The notes: generated by a model not told the origin, from the letters alone. Numbered from the stretch's first letter, positions 33,660 to 43,640 are shown. The stretch is 64,000 nucleotides of DNA from Actinophytocola oryzae (GCF_004364325.1 NZ_SOCP01000015.1:1-64000); one strand, 5' to 3'. Program-made: numbers and translations.

Positions 33660-36343
33660 TCGCCGACCAGGGCGAGGCACTGGATGGCGGCGAGTCCGTA
33701 CTGGGCCGAGGCGTTGGTGGACACGAAGTCGGTCTCGTCCACCGGCGCCAGGACCAGTGGTGGTGACACGGTCGTCGTCCGCCACGACACGGTCGGTCCG
33801 TAGCCCGCGCCGCCTTCGTGGAACTCGCGCCAGGCCCTGGCCGCCAGTGCGGGGTCGCCGGTGGACGCGGCGGCGCGGGCGGTGAGCCGTGCGTGTGCCT
33901 GTCGGAGGTTGAGGTTGCCGAACGACACGCCGAACTCGGTGATCTGTTCGGCCTCGGTGGCGTTGTAGTACCGGCAGTACCGCAGCCATTCTCGGGTGAA
34001 GGCCGGTTCGTCGATCAGTTCGGTGAGTTCGGCGCACATCTCGACGAGCCCGAACACGGCCGACAGGTGTGAGACGGACACGGCGGGCGGGGACGCGACG
34101 GCGAACTCGCCGGTGTCCAGGTCGTACAGTGCGCTGCCCTGCACGAACCCGTTGGTCTGGGCGCCGATGGTCCGCATGGTCGACCGCAGCCGTCGTAGCG
34201 CGCTGGGGTCGCCGCCGCGTTCCCACTCGGTGAGCCAGGCTGCGGCGAGGGCGCCCCAGTCGGTGCCGAAGCCCATGTCGAGTGCGTGCGGGTCGGGGGT
34301 GTAGGGGCCGGTGCGGATCTTGCGGATGGGGTCGACCTCGAGGAACGTGCGGTCGGTGTCGACGAGTGCGTGCATGAGTTCGCCGACGCGTTCGTCGGCG
34401 GTGAGGAAGTAGTAGAAGCGGCGGTTGGCTGCGGTGCTGATGCGGAGTTGTTTGGCGCTGTCGCCCCAGTGTTGGACGCCGTGGCGGGTGCCGAGGCCCT
34501 TGTAGCGGCCGAGGTGGTAGACGTCGACCTCGCCGGTGTGTCTGGTCATGGCCTCGGCGAACCGGTAGACGTCGGCGCGGCCGGTGCGCAGGTACTGGTA
34601 CCAGAGCCAGATGTCGGTGGACAGTTCGGAGTTGTCCCAGGCGTAGCCGCCGATGTCGTAGCGCCACGTGTGGCGGTCGTTGTCGTAGGTGTGCATGACG
34701 TCGCCGTAGTCCCAGAACCCGTACCAGCCGTGTTGGTCGACCTGGCCGCGGTGGAAGTCGACGAGGAAGTCCAGGTGGTCCTCGATGTGGGCCTTGGCGG
34801 GGGTGGTGCGGTCGACGGGTGCCCAGTCGCCGAAGACGCCTGCGGCGTGGAGGTGTGCGGGTGGTGCGACGAGCTGTGGTGGTGTGCTGGTGGCTGCGGC
34901 GAGGGCGGCGAACCGTTCGGCGGTCGGGGTGGCCCGCAGTGCCCAGAACACGAGTTCGCTGGTGCGGGCGATGCCGTAGGGGGTGTCGTAGCCGGGTTCG
35001 TGGTCCTCGTAGGTGATCTCGAGGGCGTCGAGCTGTTTGTGGTAGGTGTCCTGACCCATGCCGTCGTGGTAGGAGCGCAGGTCCATGGGGGTGGTGTCGG
35101 GGGACCACAGCCAGAGGGTGAGTGAGGCTTCGGGGCCGGCGGCGCCGCGGATGTCGAGCTGGGTGGGGTGGAGCTGCCAGAAGTCCTTCATGCCGAGGGC
35201 GAGGCCGCCGCTGGGGCCGCCGACGTAGCCGAGGCCGGTGGCGCGGCCGCCGCCGTGGACGTTCACCCAGCCTTGGCCGTCGCCGGTGCGTTTGCGGATC
35301 TGGAACCCGTCCGCGGTGAGCTGGCGCAGGGTGTACTGGTCCCATTCGGGGATCCACTGGAGTCTGCCGGAGACGGTGGTGGCCCAGGTGGAGACGTCGG
35401 GGGTGGGTTGGCCGGCGACCTGTGCGGCGCGGACGGGGGCGCCGGGGTCGCGGCGTAGTCCGGTGATGCCCTGGACGGCTTCGGACAGGACGCCGTCGCC
35501 CGCGCCGGCGAGGCGGACGTGGCGGTTGTGGGGTTCGTCGGTGAGGGGGACGTGGAAGCGGATGCCGAGGCCTGCGATGAAGTCGCGGTCGTGGTCGCCG
35601 TCGAAGGTGAACGTGTGGACCAGCCGGACGCCGTCGCTGCCCGCGTAGAGGTAGAGGCGTACCACGAAGGGCAGCCAGGTGCGGTGGCCGTGGTCGGCGC
35701 GGTGGCTGCCTTCGAAGCGGACGACGGCGCGGACGGGTCCGGTCTGTTCGACGCGGACGGTGTCGATGGTGCTGGTGAAGGACTCGCGGCGGCTGGGGGA
35801 GTCGGGGTTGTCGGCGCGGTGGCAGACGAGGGTGCCGTCGCGGGCGATCTGCCTGCCGTCTCGGGTGATGGACCGTACGAGGGCGTTGCCGTGTGTGGCG
35901 AGGCGGACGCGGATGACGCCGGTGTCGACGTCGATGGTGTCGTGGCCGGTGGTGACCGACAGGGGAGTGGCGGGTGCGAGGGGTGTGCCGGGGGTCACCT
36001 GGTAGGTCGTCGCGGTCGGGTGGGGTGTGCTGATGGCGTGGGCGGTCCATTTGACGGAGCCGTCCGGCCACCATCCGGTGACCCAGGTCTGGGCGGGGAT
36101 CTGGGTGCCGTCCGCTGTGGACACGGCGAGGTCGCGGTCGGCGGGGAGGTGGCCGCGTGGCCAGGGCATTCCCCAGGTGACGCCGGGGGTGGCGGCGGGG
36201 GCGGTGCCTTCCAGCCAGCGGGCCTGGCCGACCTGGCCGGGGTCGGACGCGGCGGACGCACTCTTTCCGGGCAGACCGAGTGCACCCGCCGCGCCGACGA
36301 TCGCGGTCCCCATCAACAGGTTTCGGCGGGACAGCTCGGACAT
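33647..36343 (-). CDS. Tat-exported exo-rhamnogalacturonan lyase-like protein (PL26/YetA-like)
   Basis: An 898-residue exported enzyme. The Tat signal is SRRNLLMG at residues 5-12, followed by a hydrophobic stretch and SASA-A. The rest resembles the PcRGLX/YetA family: an N-terminal beta domain (VTWGMPWPRGHLP, DGSVKWTAHAI), a middle beta-sandwich (FDGDHDRDFIAGLGIRFHVP), and an alpha/alpha toroid (GWYGFWDYGDVMHTYDND, WDNSELSTDIWLWYQYLRTG, HYLGRYKGLGTRHG-like). The fungal founder releases unsaturated galacturonosyl-rhamnose from rhamnogalacturonan I. The coding strand is C/A-rich at third positions. The start follows AGAGGGACG. Confidence 0.82.
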   Translation of the reverse strand: MSELSRRNLLMGTAIVGAAGALGLPGKSASAASDPGQVGQARWLEGTAPAATPGVTWGMPWPRGHLPADRDLAVSTADGTQIPAQTWVTGWWPDGSVKWTAHAISTPHPTATTYQVTPGTPLAPATPLSVTTGHDTIDVDTGVIRVRLATHGNALVRSITRDGRQIARDGTLVCHRADNPDSPSRRESFTSTIDTVRVEQTGPVRAVVRFEGSHRADHGHRTWLPFVVRLYLYAGSDGVRLVHTFTFDGDHDRDFIAGLGIRFHVPLTDEPHNRHVRLAGAGDGVLSEAVQGITGLRRDPGAPVRAAQVAGQPTPDVSTWATTVSGRLQWIPEWDQYTLRQLTADGFQIRKRTGDGQGWVNVHGGGRATGLGYVGGPSGGLALGMKDFWQLHPTQLDIRGAAGPEASLTLWLWSPDTTPMDLRSYHDGMGQDTYHKQLDALEITYEDHEPGYDTPYGIARTSELVFWALRATPTAERFAALAAATSTPPQLVAPPAHLHAAGVFGDWAPVDRTTPAKAHIEDHLDFLVDFHRGQVDQHGWYGFWDYGDVMHTYDNDRHTWRYDIGGYAWDNSELSTDIWLWYQYLRTGRADVYRFAEAMTRHTGEVDVYHLGRYKGLGTRHGVQHWGDSAKQLRISTAANRRFYYFLTADERVGELMHALVDTDRTFLEVDPIRKIRTGPYTPDPHALDMGFGTDWGALAAAWLTEWERGGDPSALRRLRSTMRTIGAQTNGFVQGSALYDLDTGEFAVASPPAVSVSHLSAVFGLVEMCAELTELIDEPAFTREWLRYCRYYNATEAEQITEFGVSFGNLNLRQAHARLTARAAASTGDPALAARAWREFHEGGAGYGPTVSWRTTTVSPPLVLAPVDETDFVSTNASAQYGLAAIQCLALVGDQLR

Positions 36344-36584
36344 CGTCGTCCCTCTGCTGGAAGATCAGGAATGGGCTTTCCTTGCGGGTTCCTGTGACTC
36401 ACGGTAGAGCTGGCGGCGCGTGTCGTCAACACGTCGCGCACGAGGTAAGCGCATTCCTGTCCGCTGAACCCTTCGGGTCACGGGCGCGTATCCCACTTGT
36501 CCGGGTTGTGATCGTCACGAGATCCGTCGTCGGACCGATGTATGGACACTGACTGACCCGTGTTGGGCGACCCGGAGGTGGGCG

Positions 36585-37919
36585 ATGGTGGCGACGGTCC
36601 AGGCGCGCGGAGGTGTCGTGCCTCCTGTCGTGGTGGCGCGGTGGGTGATGTGGGTGTTCGTCGCCGTGAACGTGGTGGTCGTCGAGGTGCTGTTCTTCAC
36701 GGAGGGGTCGGGCAAGAACGGCGTCCTGACCGTCGCGAAGTTCTTCGGCGTGCACGCGGCCCTGCTGTTGTTCTGCCAGCTCCTGCTGATCTCGCGGTTG
36801 CCGTGGCTGGACCGGCGCATCGGGATGGACCGGCTGTCGGTGTGGCATCGGTGGGTCGGGTTCACGCTGCTGTGGACGGTGCTCACGCACGGCACGCTCG
36901 TGATCCTCGGCTACTCGAGGCTGGGCGACGAACCCGTGACGAGGACCTTCGTGGTGTTCGCGGGTGTGCCGGAGTCGCTGATGGGCATGCTCGCCGCGGC
37001 CGTGCTGGTCGTCATCGCGGCCACCTCCATGCGCGGCGTGCGGCGCCGCCTGCGCTACGAGACGTGGCACGCGTTGCACCTGCTCGTCTACGTGGTGCTG
37101 GGTCTGGCGTTCGTGCACCAGCTGATCGAGACGACGACGTTCTCGTCCTCGGGTTTCGCGGTGGCCTACTGGTGGGTGCTGTGGCTGTTCTCGTTCGGCT
37201 CGCTCGTGGCCGGGCGGTTCGTGCTGCCGCTCGTGCGCAACGCCCGCCACGGGTTCCGGGTCGCGGCCGTGGTGCCGGAGTCGGACCGGGTCGTTTCGGT
37301 GTATGTCACCGGTCGTGACCTGCACAAGCTGCGTGCGCGGGCGGGCCAGTTCTTCATCTGGCGCTTCCCGGGCCACAACGGTTGGTGGCCGGCCAACCCG
37401 TTCTCGCTGTCCGCGGCACCCGACGGCCGTTCGCTGCGGCTGACCGCGAAGGCCGTCGGCGAGACCAGCGCGGGGCTGCGGCACGTGCCGGTCGGCGGCA
37501 GGGCGTACCTCGAAGGCCCGTACGGGGCGTTCACCTCGCTGCACCGGACCAGGCCGGGCACGGTGCTGATCGCGGGTGGTGTCGGCATCACGCCGGTGCG
37601 TGCGCTGCTGGAGGAGCACTCCGGCGGCAACGTGATCGTGCTGTACCGGGTCCGTGACGAGCGGGAGGCCGTGCTGCTCGACGAGGTCCGCCGGCTCGTG
37701 CAGGCCAGGGGTGGGCGGCTGTTCCTGCTGACCGGCCGCACCGCGGACGGTGTGCGGCCCTTCGACCCCGAGCGGCTGTACGCGCTCGTCCCGGACATCG
37801 CCGACCGCGACGTGTTCGTGTGCGGGCCGCCTGCCATGACCGCCACCGTCGAGGCCGCCCTGCGGCGGTTGCGGGTGCCCGGCCGTCAGGTGCACGCCGA
37901 GAAGTTCAGCCTGGCCTGA
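36585..37919 (+). CDS. ferric-reductase-like flavohaem membrane oxidoreductase
   Basis: A 444-residue protein joining a six-helix haem-binding ferric-reductase-like membrane domain (about 15-215, with histidines in HRWVGFTLLWTVLTHG and TWHALHLLVYVVLGLAFVHQ) to a cytosolic ferredoxin-NADP reductase module. FAD contact is PFSLSAAP. The NAD(P) site starts at IAGGVGITPVRALLEE and ends with VFVCGPPAM. It passes electrons from NAD(P)H across the membrane; the acceptor is unknown. The ATG at 36585 is used. No FMN-binding partner follows. Confidence 0.88.
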   Translation: MVATVQARGGVVPPVVVARWVMWVFVAVNVVVVEVLFFTEGSGKNGVLTVAKFFGVHAALLLFCQLLLISRLPWLDRRIGMDRLSVWHRWVGFTLLWTVLTHGTLVILGYSRLGDEPVTRTFVVFAGVPESLMGMLAAAVLVVIAATSMRGVRRRLRYETWHALHLLVYVVLGLAFVHQLIETTTFSSSGFAVAYWWVLWLFSFGSLVAGRFVLPLVRNARHGFRVAAVVPESDRVVSVYVTGRDLHKLRARAGQFFIWRFPGHNGWWPANPFSLSAAPDGRSLRLTAKAVGETSAGLRHVPVGGRAYLEGPYGAFTSLHRTRPGTVLIAGGVGITPVRALLEEHSGGNVIVLYRVRDEREAVLLDEVRRLVQARGGRLFLLTGRTADGVRPFDPERLYALVPDIADRDVFVCGPPAMTATVEAALRRLRVPGRQVHAEKFSLA

Positions 37920-37979
37920 AACCGCGCGCGGGCGGGCCACGTGTGTAGTGCGAAGCGGTGATCGGCGGGGAGGCGGGGA

Positions 37980-39059
37980 ATGGCGCACGACACGATGCCG
38001 GCGCGGGTCCGGGTCGTGGCGCGCCCTCGGCTGGAGGTGCTCGACGGCCTGCGGTTCGTGGCGGCGATCGTGGTGGTCGGTTACCACTACACGACCCTGG
38101 ACCGGGTCTGGCAGCGGCCGGCGGCGCAGGTGTTCCCCGACCAGACCTTCGCCTACGGCTGGCTGGGTGTGTACCTGTTCTTCCTGATCAGCGGCTTCGT
38201 GATCTGCATGAGCAGCTGGGGCCGTGGGGTCGGGGCGTTCCTGGCGTCGCGGGTGGTGCGGCTCTACCCGGCGTACTGGCTGTCGGTGGTGGTCGTCGCG
38301 GCGGTGGCGGCGGTGTGGCCGTGGAGGCCGCAGCACGCCGGACTGGGTGCCACGCTGGTCAACCTGACGATGTTCCAGGACGCGTTCGGGGTGTCGCCGG
38401 TCGCGGAGGTGTACTGGACGCTGTGGGCGGAGCTGCGGTTCTACCTGCTGTTCTCCCTTGTCGTGTGGTGGGGCCTGACCTACCGCCAGGTCGTCGGATT
38501 CTGTGTGGCGTGGCTCGCCGCGGTGGCGGTGGCGAAGGTCGTGGTGCCCGACGGTGTCGGGGTGGTCCACACCGTGCTGATGACCGACTACGCGCCGCTG
38601 TTCGTGGGCGGCGTCGGCTGCTACCTGATGTACCGGTTCCGGCCGACGCTCGTGACGTGGGGGATCATCGGCGCGTCGTTCGTGCTGTCGGTGCCGACGA
38701 CCCGGTTCCGCGCCGGTCAGGAGGCCTACCCGGGCCAGGTCGTGCCGACGTGGCCGGCGGTCGTGCTGACGGCGGTGTGCTTCGCGCTGGTCGCGGCCGT
38801 CGCGCTCGGGTGGCTCGCCTGGCTGCGTGGCCGGTGGCTGGTCGTGCTCGGGTCGGTGACGTATCCGCTGTACCTGCTGCACCTCGACCTCGGCGCGCCG
38901 GTGCTGTTCCGGTGGCAGGGGAGGGTGCCGCCCGCGGTGCTGGTGTGTGTGGTGGCGGCCGTGATGATCGGCCTCGCCTGGCTGGCACACCGGTTCGTGG
39001 AGCGACCGGTCGCACGCTGGTGGCGTGGCAGGAGGGAACGTGGTCCCGTGGTGGGCTAA
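37980..39059 (+). CDS. acyltransferase family 3 membrane protein
   Basis: A 359-residue integral membrane O-acyltransferase (OafA-like). It starts with the family signature LDGLRFVAAIVVVGYHY (catalytic-type His) and FFLISGFVI, then RVVRLYPAYWLS. About ten helices follow, ending HRFVERPVARWWR. Such enzymes acylate sugars of exopolysaccharides, lipids or antibiotics; the acceptor here is unknown. The ATG follows GGGGAGG. Its stop overlaps that of the convergent kinase gene. Confidence 0.9.
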   Translation: MAHDTMPARVRVVARPRLEVLDGLRFVAAIVVVGYHYTTLDRVWQRPAAQVFPDQTFAYGWLGVYLFFLISGFVICMSSWGRGVGAFLASRVVRLYPAYWLSVVVVAAVAAVWPWRPQHAGLGATLVNLTMFQDAFGVSPVAEVYWTLWAELRFYLLFSLVVWWGLTYRQVVGFCVAWLAAVAVAKVVVPDGVGVVHTVLMTDYAPLFVGGVGCYLMYRFRPTLVTWGIIGASFVLSVPTTRFRAGQEAYPGQVVPTWPAVVLTAVCFALVAAVALGWLAWLRGRWLVVLGSVTYPLYLLHLDLGAPVLFRWQGRVPPAVLVCVVAAVMIGLAWLAHRFVERPVARWWRGRRERGPVVG

Positions 39060-40444
39060 TGGAGGAACCCGCTCACCACGCCCGCGACCCCGACCAGCGC
39101 GCCGACGATCGCGATGGCCGTCGCGACGGCCTCCTTGTGCCGGACGTGCCAGGGGGAGAGCTGTTTGGAGAGCTTCTCCATCAGGGTCACCATCTGCGCG
39201 AGCGCGGCCACGCGGTCCGCGGACTCCTTCGCCTCCTCGGCCTCACGGATCAGCAGCACCATCGTGAGGCCGAGGAACCGCGCGTCGAGCCCCTTCAGCC
39301 GCGCGACGACCTGTTCGACCTCGACCACCATCGACCTCGTCAGCGCGTCCCGCTCGCCGGCGCCGGTGAGGATGCCCGCCGCCTGCCGCGCGACCTCCGG
39401 TGACCGCCCGGTCAGTCGACGGACCCGCCAGGCCGCCACCAGCGCCCCCACGGCGACCGCCACGCCGCCGACGACCGGCCACCAGAACCCCGGGTCGTGG
39501 CTGGCCGACCCACCGAGCCAGCCCAGCGCCGCCCCACCGACGCACGCGCCGGCCAGCACTGCCAGCAGAGGCCAGATCTGGCCCACCGCACTCGACGGGA
39601 CCTGCCCCGCCACTCTGTCTCCCGGCGCCGGCCCAGTCCACGACGGCGGCCTGATCTGCCGGTAACCCGAGAGCGGGACCAGTGCGTCGAGCACCTCGCG
39701 CGCCGACTGGTAGCGCTGCTCCGGCTCGCGGGCCAGGCACCGCAGGAGCACGTCCCGCAGCGGTGAGGGCGGCACCTCGATCTCGGTGGACAGCCTGCTC
39801 GACAGCAGCTGGATGTAGTCGGCCGAGTCCTCGCCGGGGACGCTGCCGTGCAGGCACCGGTACATCAGCAGCCCGAGGCCGTACACGTCGCTCGCCGCGG
39901 TCTGCGGTGCGCCGAGTGCCTGCTCGGGCGCCATGAACAGGGGTGTGCCCGCGATCTCGCCCGCGTCGGTCTGCGCGACGTCCGGCTGGAGCAGGCCCAC
40001 CGCGCCGAAGTCGGTGACCTTGTAGCCGCCGCCGACGGCGTGCAGCACGTTCGACGGCTTGATGTCGCGGTGCAGTACGCCGAGGCCGTGGGCGTAGGCC
40101 AGCGCGTTGGCCACCGAGATCCCCATCTCCACGACCTGCCCCACCTCGAGGTGGCCGAACGTCGCCAGCTCCACCTCCAGGCTGCGGCCCTCGACCCACT
40201 CCTGGACCAGGCAGAACCGTCCCTCCCACTTCGCGACGTCGAACGTGGCCACGATGCCGGGGTGGTCGAGGCGCCGGACGGTCTCCACCTCGCGGGTTCC
40301 CTGTGTGCCGCGCGCCGGGACCAGCTTCAGCGCGAAGGTCTGGTCGGCGTCGTCGAGCGCCCGGTACACCTCGGCCATGGTGCCTTCGGCGCCGACGTGC
40401 TCCACCACCCGGAACGGCCCCACCTTCGTGCCAGGTCTCAGCAT
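39056..40444 (-). CDS. membrane-anchored Ser/Thr protein kinase
   Basis: A 462-residue kinase. The glycine loop is GAEGTMAEVY, the ATP-anchoring Lys40 lies in FALKLV, the catalytic loop is HRDIKPSN (Asp127), DFG is at 145-147, and FMAPEQA is the activation end. After residue 270 come two membrane helices (LLAVLAGACVGGAALGWLGG; FWWPVVGGVAVAVGALVAAW), a cytosolic coiled region (about 365-425) and a last hydrophobic helix. No PASTA sensor repeats are present. ATG 40444 is chosen over GTG 40483. The substrate is unknown. Confidence 0.88.
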   Translation of the reverse strand: MLRPGTKVGPFRVVEHVGAEGTMAEVYRALDDADQTFALKLVPARGTQGTREVETVRRLDHPGIVATFDVAKWEGRFCLVQEWVEGRSLEVELATFGHLEVGQVVEMGISVANALAYAHGLGVLHRDIKPSNVLHAVGGGYKVTDFGAVGLLQPDVAQTDAGEIAGTPLFMAPEQALGAPQTAASDVYGLGLLMYRCLHGSVPGEDSADYIQLLSSRLSTEIEVPPSPLRDVLLRCLAREPEQRYQSAREVLDALVPLSGYRQIRPPSWTGPAPGDRVAGQVPSSAVGQIWPLLAVLAGACVGGAALGWLGGSASHDPGFWWPVVGGVAVAVGALVAAWRVRRLTGRSPEVARQAAGILTGAGERDALTRSMVVEVEQVVARLKGLDARFLGLTMVLLIREAEEAKESADRVAALAQMVTLMEKLSKQLSPWHVRHKEAVATAIAIVGALVGVAGVVSGFLH

Positions 40445-40544
40445 CCGCCCATCCCCTACTGCGCGTGCGCCAGGAGTGGCCACTCTACGTGGTCGCCCGA
40501 GCGGGAGAACCGCGAGCTGATCGTCCCCGCGTCATGATGGGGGT

Positions 40545-41696
40545 GTGGCGACTGATGGTGTGACCGAGGACGAGGCCGCGATCGTGGCGGTGGTGCGGGA
40601 GTTCGTCGACCGGGACGTGCGGCCGGTGGTGCGCGAGCTCGAGCACGCGAACACCTACCCGGAGGCGCTGGTCGACCGGATGAAGGCCATGGGGGTCTTC
40701 GGGTTGGCGGTCCCGGAGCCGTGGGGCGAGGCACGCGTGTCCACCCCGTGCTACGCGGCCGTCACCGAGGAGCTGGCCAGGGGCTGGATGAGCCTCGCGG
40801 GTGCCATGGGCGGCCACACCGTCGTGGCGAAGCTGCTCGTCGACCACGGTACGGCGGAGCAGCGTGACCGGTACCTGCCGAGGATGGCCACGGGCGAGCT
40901 GCGCGCGACGATGGCGCTCACCGAGCCGGGCGGCGGTTCGGACCTGCAGGCCATGCGCACCACCGCCCGCCGCGACGGCGACGGGTACGTGGTCAACGGG
41001 TCGAAGACGTGGATCACCAACGCCCGCCGCGCCGGCCTGGTCGCGTTGCTGTGCAAGACCGACCCCGCCGCGACCCCCAGGCACCGGGGTATGAGCATCC
41101 TGTTGCTGGAAGGGGGGTTCCACGTCTCCCGCGACCTGCCCAAGCTCGGCTACAAGGGCGTCGAGAGCTGCGAGCTGGCGTTCGACGACCTGCGGGTGCC
41201 CGCCGACCGGCTCCTCGGCGACGTCGAGGGCAGGGGTTTCGCCCAGATGATGCGGGGCCTGGAGATCGGCCGCATCCAGGTCGCGTGCCGGGCGCTGGGT
41301 GTCGGGCGCGCCGCGCTGGAGGACTCCCTGCGTTACGCCCAGGAACGCGAGAGCTTCGGCCAACCGATCTGGCAGCACCAGTCCATCGGCAACTATCTCG
41401 CCGACATGGCCACCAAGCTCGAGGCGGCCCGCCAGCTCACCCACCACGCCGCCCGCCGCTACGACTCCGGCGAGCGCGCCGACCTTGAGGCCGGGATGGC
41501 GAAGCTGTTCGCGTCGGAGGTGGCGATGGAGGTGGCGTTGAACGCGGTCCGCATCCACGGCGGCTACGGCTACTCCACGGAGTTCGACGTCGAACGGTAC
41601 TTCCGGGACGCGCCGCTGATGATCGTCGGCGAGGGCACCAACGAGATCCAGCGGGGTGTTATCGCCCGCGAGCTGGTCAGGCGGTACCCGGCGTGA
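40545..41696 (+). CDS. acyl-CoA dehydrogenase
   Basis: A 383-residue FAD enzyme that desaturates an acyl-CoA. Typical blocks are ALTEPGGGSDLQAMRTTA, GSKTWITNA, ALGVGRAALEDSLRYAQ and RDAPLMIVGEGTNEIQ, with Glu363 in the position of the catalytic base. It starts a tight operon: the next gene overlaps by four bases. Its substrate is probably the CoA ester handled by the following CoA-transferase and hydratase. Confidence 0.92.
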   Translation: MATDGVTEDEAAIVAVVREFVDRDVRPVVRELEHANTYPEALVDRMKAMGVFGLAVPEPWGEARVSTPCYAAVTEELARGWMSLAGAMGGHTVVAKLLVDHGTAEQRDRYLPRMATGELRATMALTEPGGGSDLQAMRTTARRDGDGYVVNGSKTWITNARRAGLVALLCKTDPAATPRHRGMSILLLEGGFHVSRDLPKLGYKGVESCELAFDDLRVPADRLLGDVEGRGFAQMMRGLEIGRIQVACRALGVGRAALEDSLRYAQERESFGQPIWQHQSIGNYLADMATKLEAARQLTHHAARRYDSGERADLEAGMAKLFASEVAMEVALNAVRIHGGYGYSTEFDVERYFRDAPLMIVGEGTNEIQRGVIARELVRRYPA

Positions 41697-42829
41697 GCGG
41701 TCACCCACTCGACGGGGTCACGGTCGTGTCGGTCGAGCAGGCCGTCGCCGCGCCGTTCGCGACCCGCCAGCTCGCCGACCTCGGCGCCCGTGTCATCAAG
41801 GTCGAGCGCCCCGGCGGCGACTTCGCGCGCCGCTACGACCGGACCGTGCACGGCCAGTCCAGCTACTTCGTGTGGCTGAACCGCGGCAAGGAGAGCGTCG
41901 AGCTGGACCTGAAGGACCCGGCCGACCGCGGCGTGCTGGACGCGTTGGTGCGTAGGGCCGACGTGGTCGTGCAGAACCTCGTGCCCGGTGCGGCCGAGCG
42001 CCTGCGCATCGACGCCGACACCCTGCGAGCCGCCCGGCCCGAGCTGGTCCACTGCTCCGTCTCCGGCTACGGCCCCGAGGGCCCGTACCGGACGAAGAAG
42101 GCCTACGACCTGCTCGTGCAGTGCGAGACCGGGCTGGTCATGTCCACCGGCACCGACGACGCACCCGCGAAGGCCGGCGTGTCGATCGCCGACATCGCGA
42201 CCGGGATGTACGCCTACAGCGGGATCCTGACCGCCCTGTACGACAGGGAGCGGACCGGGGAGGGCGCGACCCTGCACGTCGCGATGATCGACGCGCTGGG
42301 GGAGTGGATGAGCCAGCCCGCCTACTTCTCCCGCTACGGCGGGGAACCACCGCGTCGCACCGGCGCGGCACACCCGTCGATCGCCCCCTACGGCCCCCAC
42401 CGCACCGCGGCAGGCGAGATCTTCCTCGGGATCCAGAACGAACGCGAGTGGGCCACCCTGTGCGACACGGTCCTCGGTCGACCCGAGCTGGCCGCCGACC
42501 CGCGCTTCCACACCAACGACGACCGCGTGGCCCACCGCGCGGAGCTGACCGCGATCATCGAGGCGGCCTTCGCGGGCCTCGACGCGGACCAGGTCGCCGA
42601 CCAGCTCGACCGCGCCGGCATCGCGAACGCCCGCCTGCGCACCCCCGAGGAGTTCACCCGCCACCCGCAGCTGACCGCCCGTGACCGCTGGCGTCCGGTC
42701 GAGGTCCCCGGCGGGATGATGGACGCCCTGCTGCCGCCCGTCGAGGTCACCGGCCGGCCCCCGGTGATGGGCCCGGTCCCCGCACTGGGCGAGCACACGG
42801 CGGCGATCCGCGCGGAGGTGGCCGAATGA
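41693..42829 (+). CDS. CaiB/BaiF family (type III) CoA-transferase
   Basis: A 378-residue enzyme that moves CoA between carboxylic acids. Family marks are GVTVVSVEQAVAAPFATRQL, GARVIKVERPGGD and NRGKESVELDLKD, with the nucleophile Asp167 in SIADIATG. It is translationally coupled on both sides by GTGA/ATGA-type four-base overlaps. With its neighbours it recalls the C5-dicarboxylate (itaconate/mesaconate) loci of mycobacteria, but no citramalyl-CoA lyase is present here. Confidence 0.9.
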   Translation: MSGHPLDGVTVVSVEQAVAAPFATRQLADLGARVIKVERPGGDFARRYDRTVHGQSSYFVWLNRGKESVELDLKDPADRGVLDALVRRADVVVQNLVPGAAERLRIDADTLRAARPELVHCSVSGYGPEGPYRTKKAYDLLVQCETGLVMSTGTDDAPAKAGVSIADIATGMYAYSGILTALYDRERTGEGATLHVAMIDALGEWMSQPAYFSRYGGEPPRRTGAAHPSIAPYGPHRTAAGEIFLGIQNEREWATLCDTVLGRPELAADPRFHTNDDRVAHRAELTAIIEAAFAGLDADQVADQLDRAGIANARLRTPEEFTRHPQLTARDRWRPVEVPGGMMDALLPPVEVTGRPPVMGPVPALGEHTAAIRAEVAE

Positions 42830-43596
42830 CCGAACGCACCGAGCTGCTGACCCCGGAACCCGCGCACGCCCTGGGCGCGCTGCTGGACGTCCCGGTCCCG
42901 GACCTCGAACGCGACGGCCTGCCGCTGCTGTGGCACTGGCTCTACCTGCTCGACCGCCCGGCCCAGGCCGACCTCGGCCCCGACGGCCACCCCACGAGAG
43001 GTGTCGTGCCCGTCCCGCCCGCGCCGGGACTGCACCGCATGTGGGCGGGCGGTCGCGTCACGGTCCACGGCCCGCTGCGGGTGGGCGAACCCGCGACCCG
43101 TCACTCGGAAACCCAGTCCGTGGAAGACAAACACGGCCGCACCGGGCCGCTCACGTTCGTCGTCGCCCGGCACCGGATCACCCAGCGCGGCGAGCTGGTG
43201 GTCGACGAGGAACAGCACCTCGTCTACCGCGACACCACCCCACGGCACGGGCCCTACGCGACCCCCTCGGTCCCGCCCACCGCGGACGAGTGGTCCATCG
43301 ACGTGACCCCGACACTGCTGTTCCGCTTCTCGGCCCTCACCTACAACGCCCACCGCATCCACTACGACCGCGACTACGCCCGCGACGTCGAGGGCTACCC
43401 CGGCCTGCTCGTCCACGGCCCGCTGCAGGCCCTCGCGATGGCCGAGGCCGCGAGAGCGGGCGGCGGCACCCGCCTCGAGTACCGGCTCGTCGCCCCGCTG
43501 TTCGACCACCAGGGCCTGATCGTCAAGGCGGACAAGGGAAACACGACCGTCCGTGACGGCACCGGCCGCGTCACCGCGACGGGCACGCTGCGGTAG
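42826..43596 (+). CDS. MaoC/FAS1-like hydratase (mesaconyl-C4-CoA or itaconyl-CoA hydratase-like)
   Basis: A 256-residue hot-dog-fold hydratase. An N-terminal FAS1-like half (LPLLWHWLYLLDRPAQ, GRVTVHGPLRVGEPATR) is followed by the catalytic half with RFSALTYNAHRIHYDRDYA (the Asp/His hydratase motif) and GYPGLLVHGPLQA. This two-part layout matches mesaconyl-C4-CoA and itaconyl-CoA hydratases. It forms the last gene of the three-gene operon. Substrate assignment is inference. Confidence 0.85.
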   Translation: MTERTELLTPEPAHALGALLDVPVPDLERDGLPLLWHWLYLLDRPAQADLGPDGHPTRGVVPVPPAPGLHRMWAGGRVTVHGPLRVGEPATRHSETQSVEDKHGRTGPLTFVVARHRITQRGELVVDEEQHLVYRDTTPRHGPYATPSVPPTADEWSIDVTPTLLFRFSALTYNAHRIHYDRDYARDVEGYPGLLVHGPLQALAMAEAARAGGGTRLEYRLVAPLFDHQGLIVKADKGNTTVRDGTGRVTATGTLR

Positions 43597-43640
43597 TTCG
43601 CCCGAGGTGCGAAAACCGTGGGCGGGGTTAGTGTGGAGGG

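Noticed and set aside
32943..36074. A 1043-codon minus-strand frame across the lyase gene
   Set aside because: Arg/Pro/His-rich nonsense in an alternative frame of the PL26-like gene. The signal peptide and family motifs are in the 33647-36343 frame.
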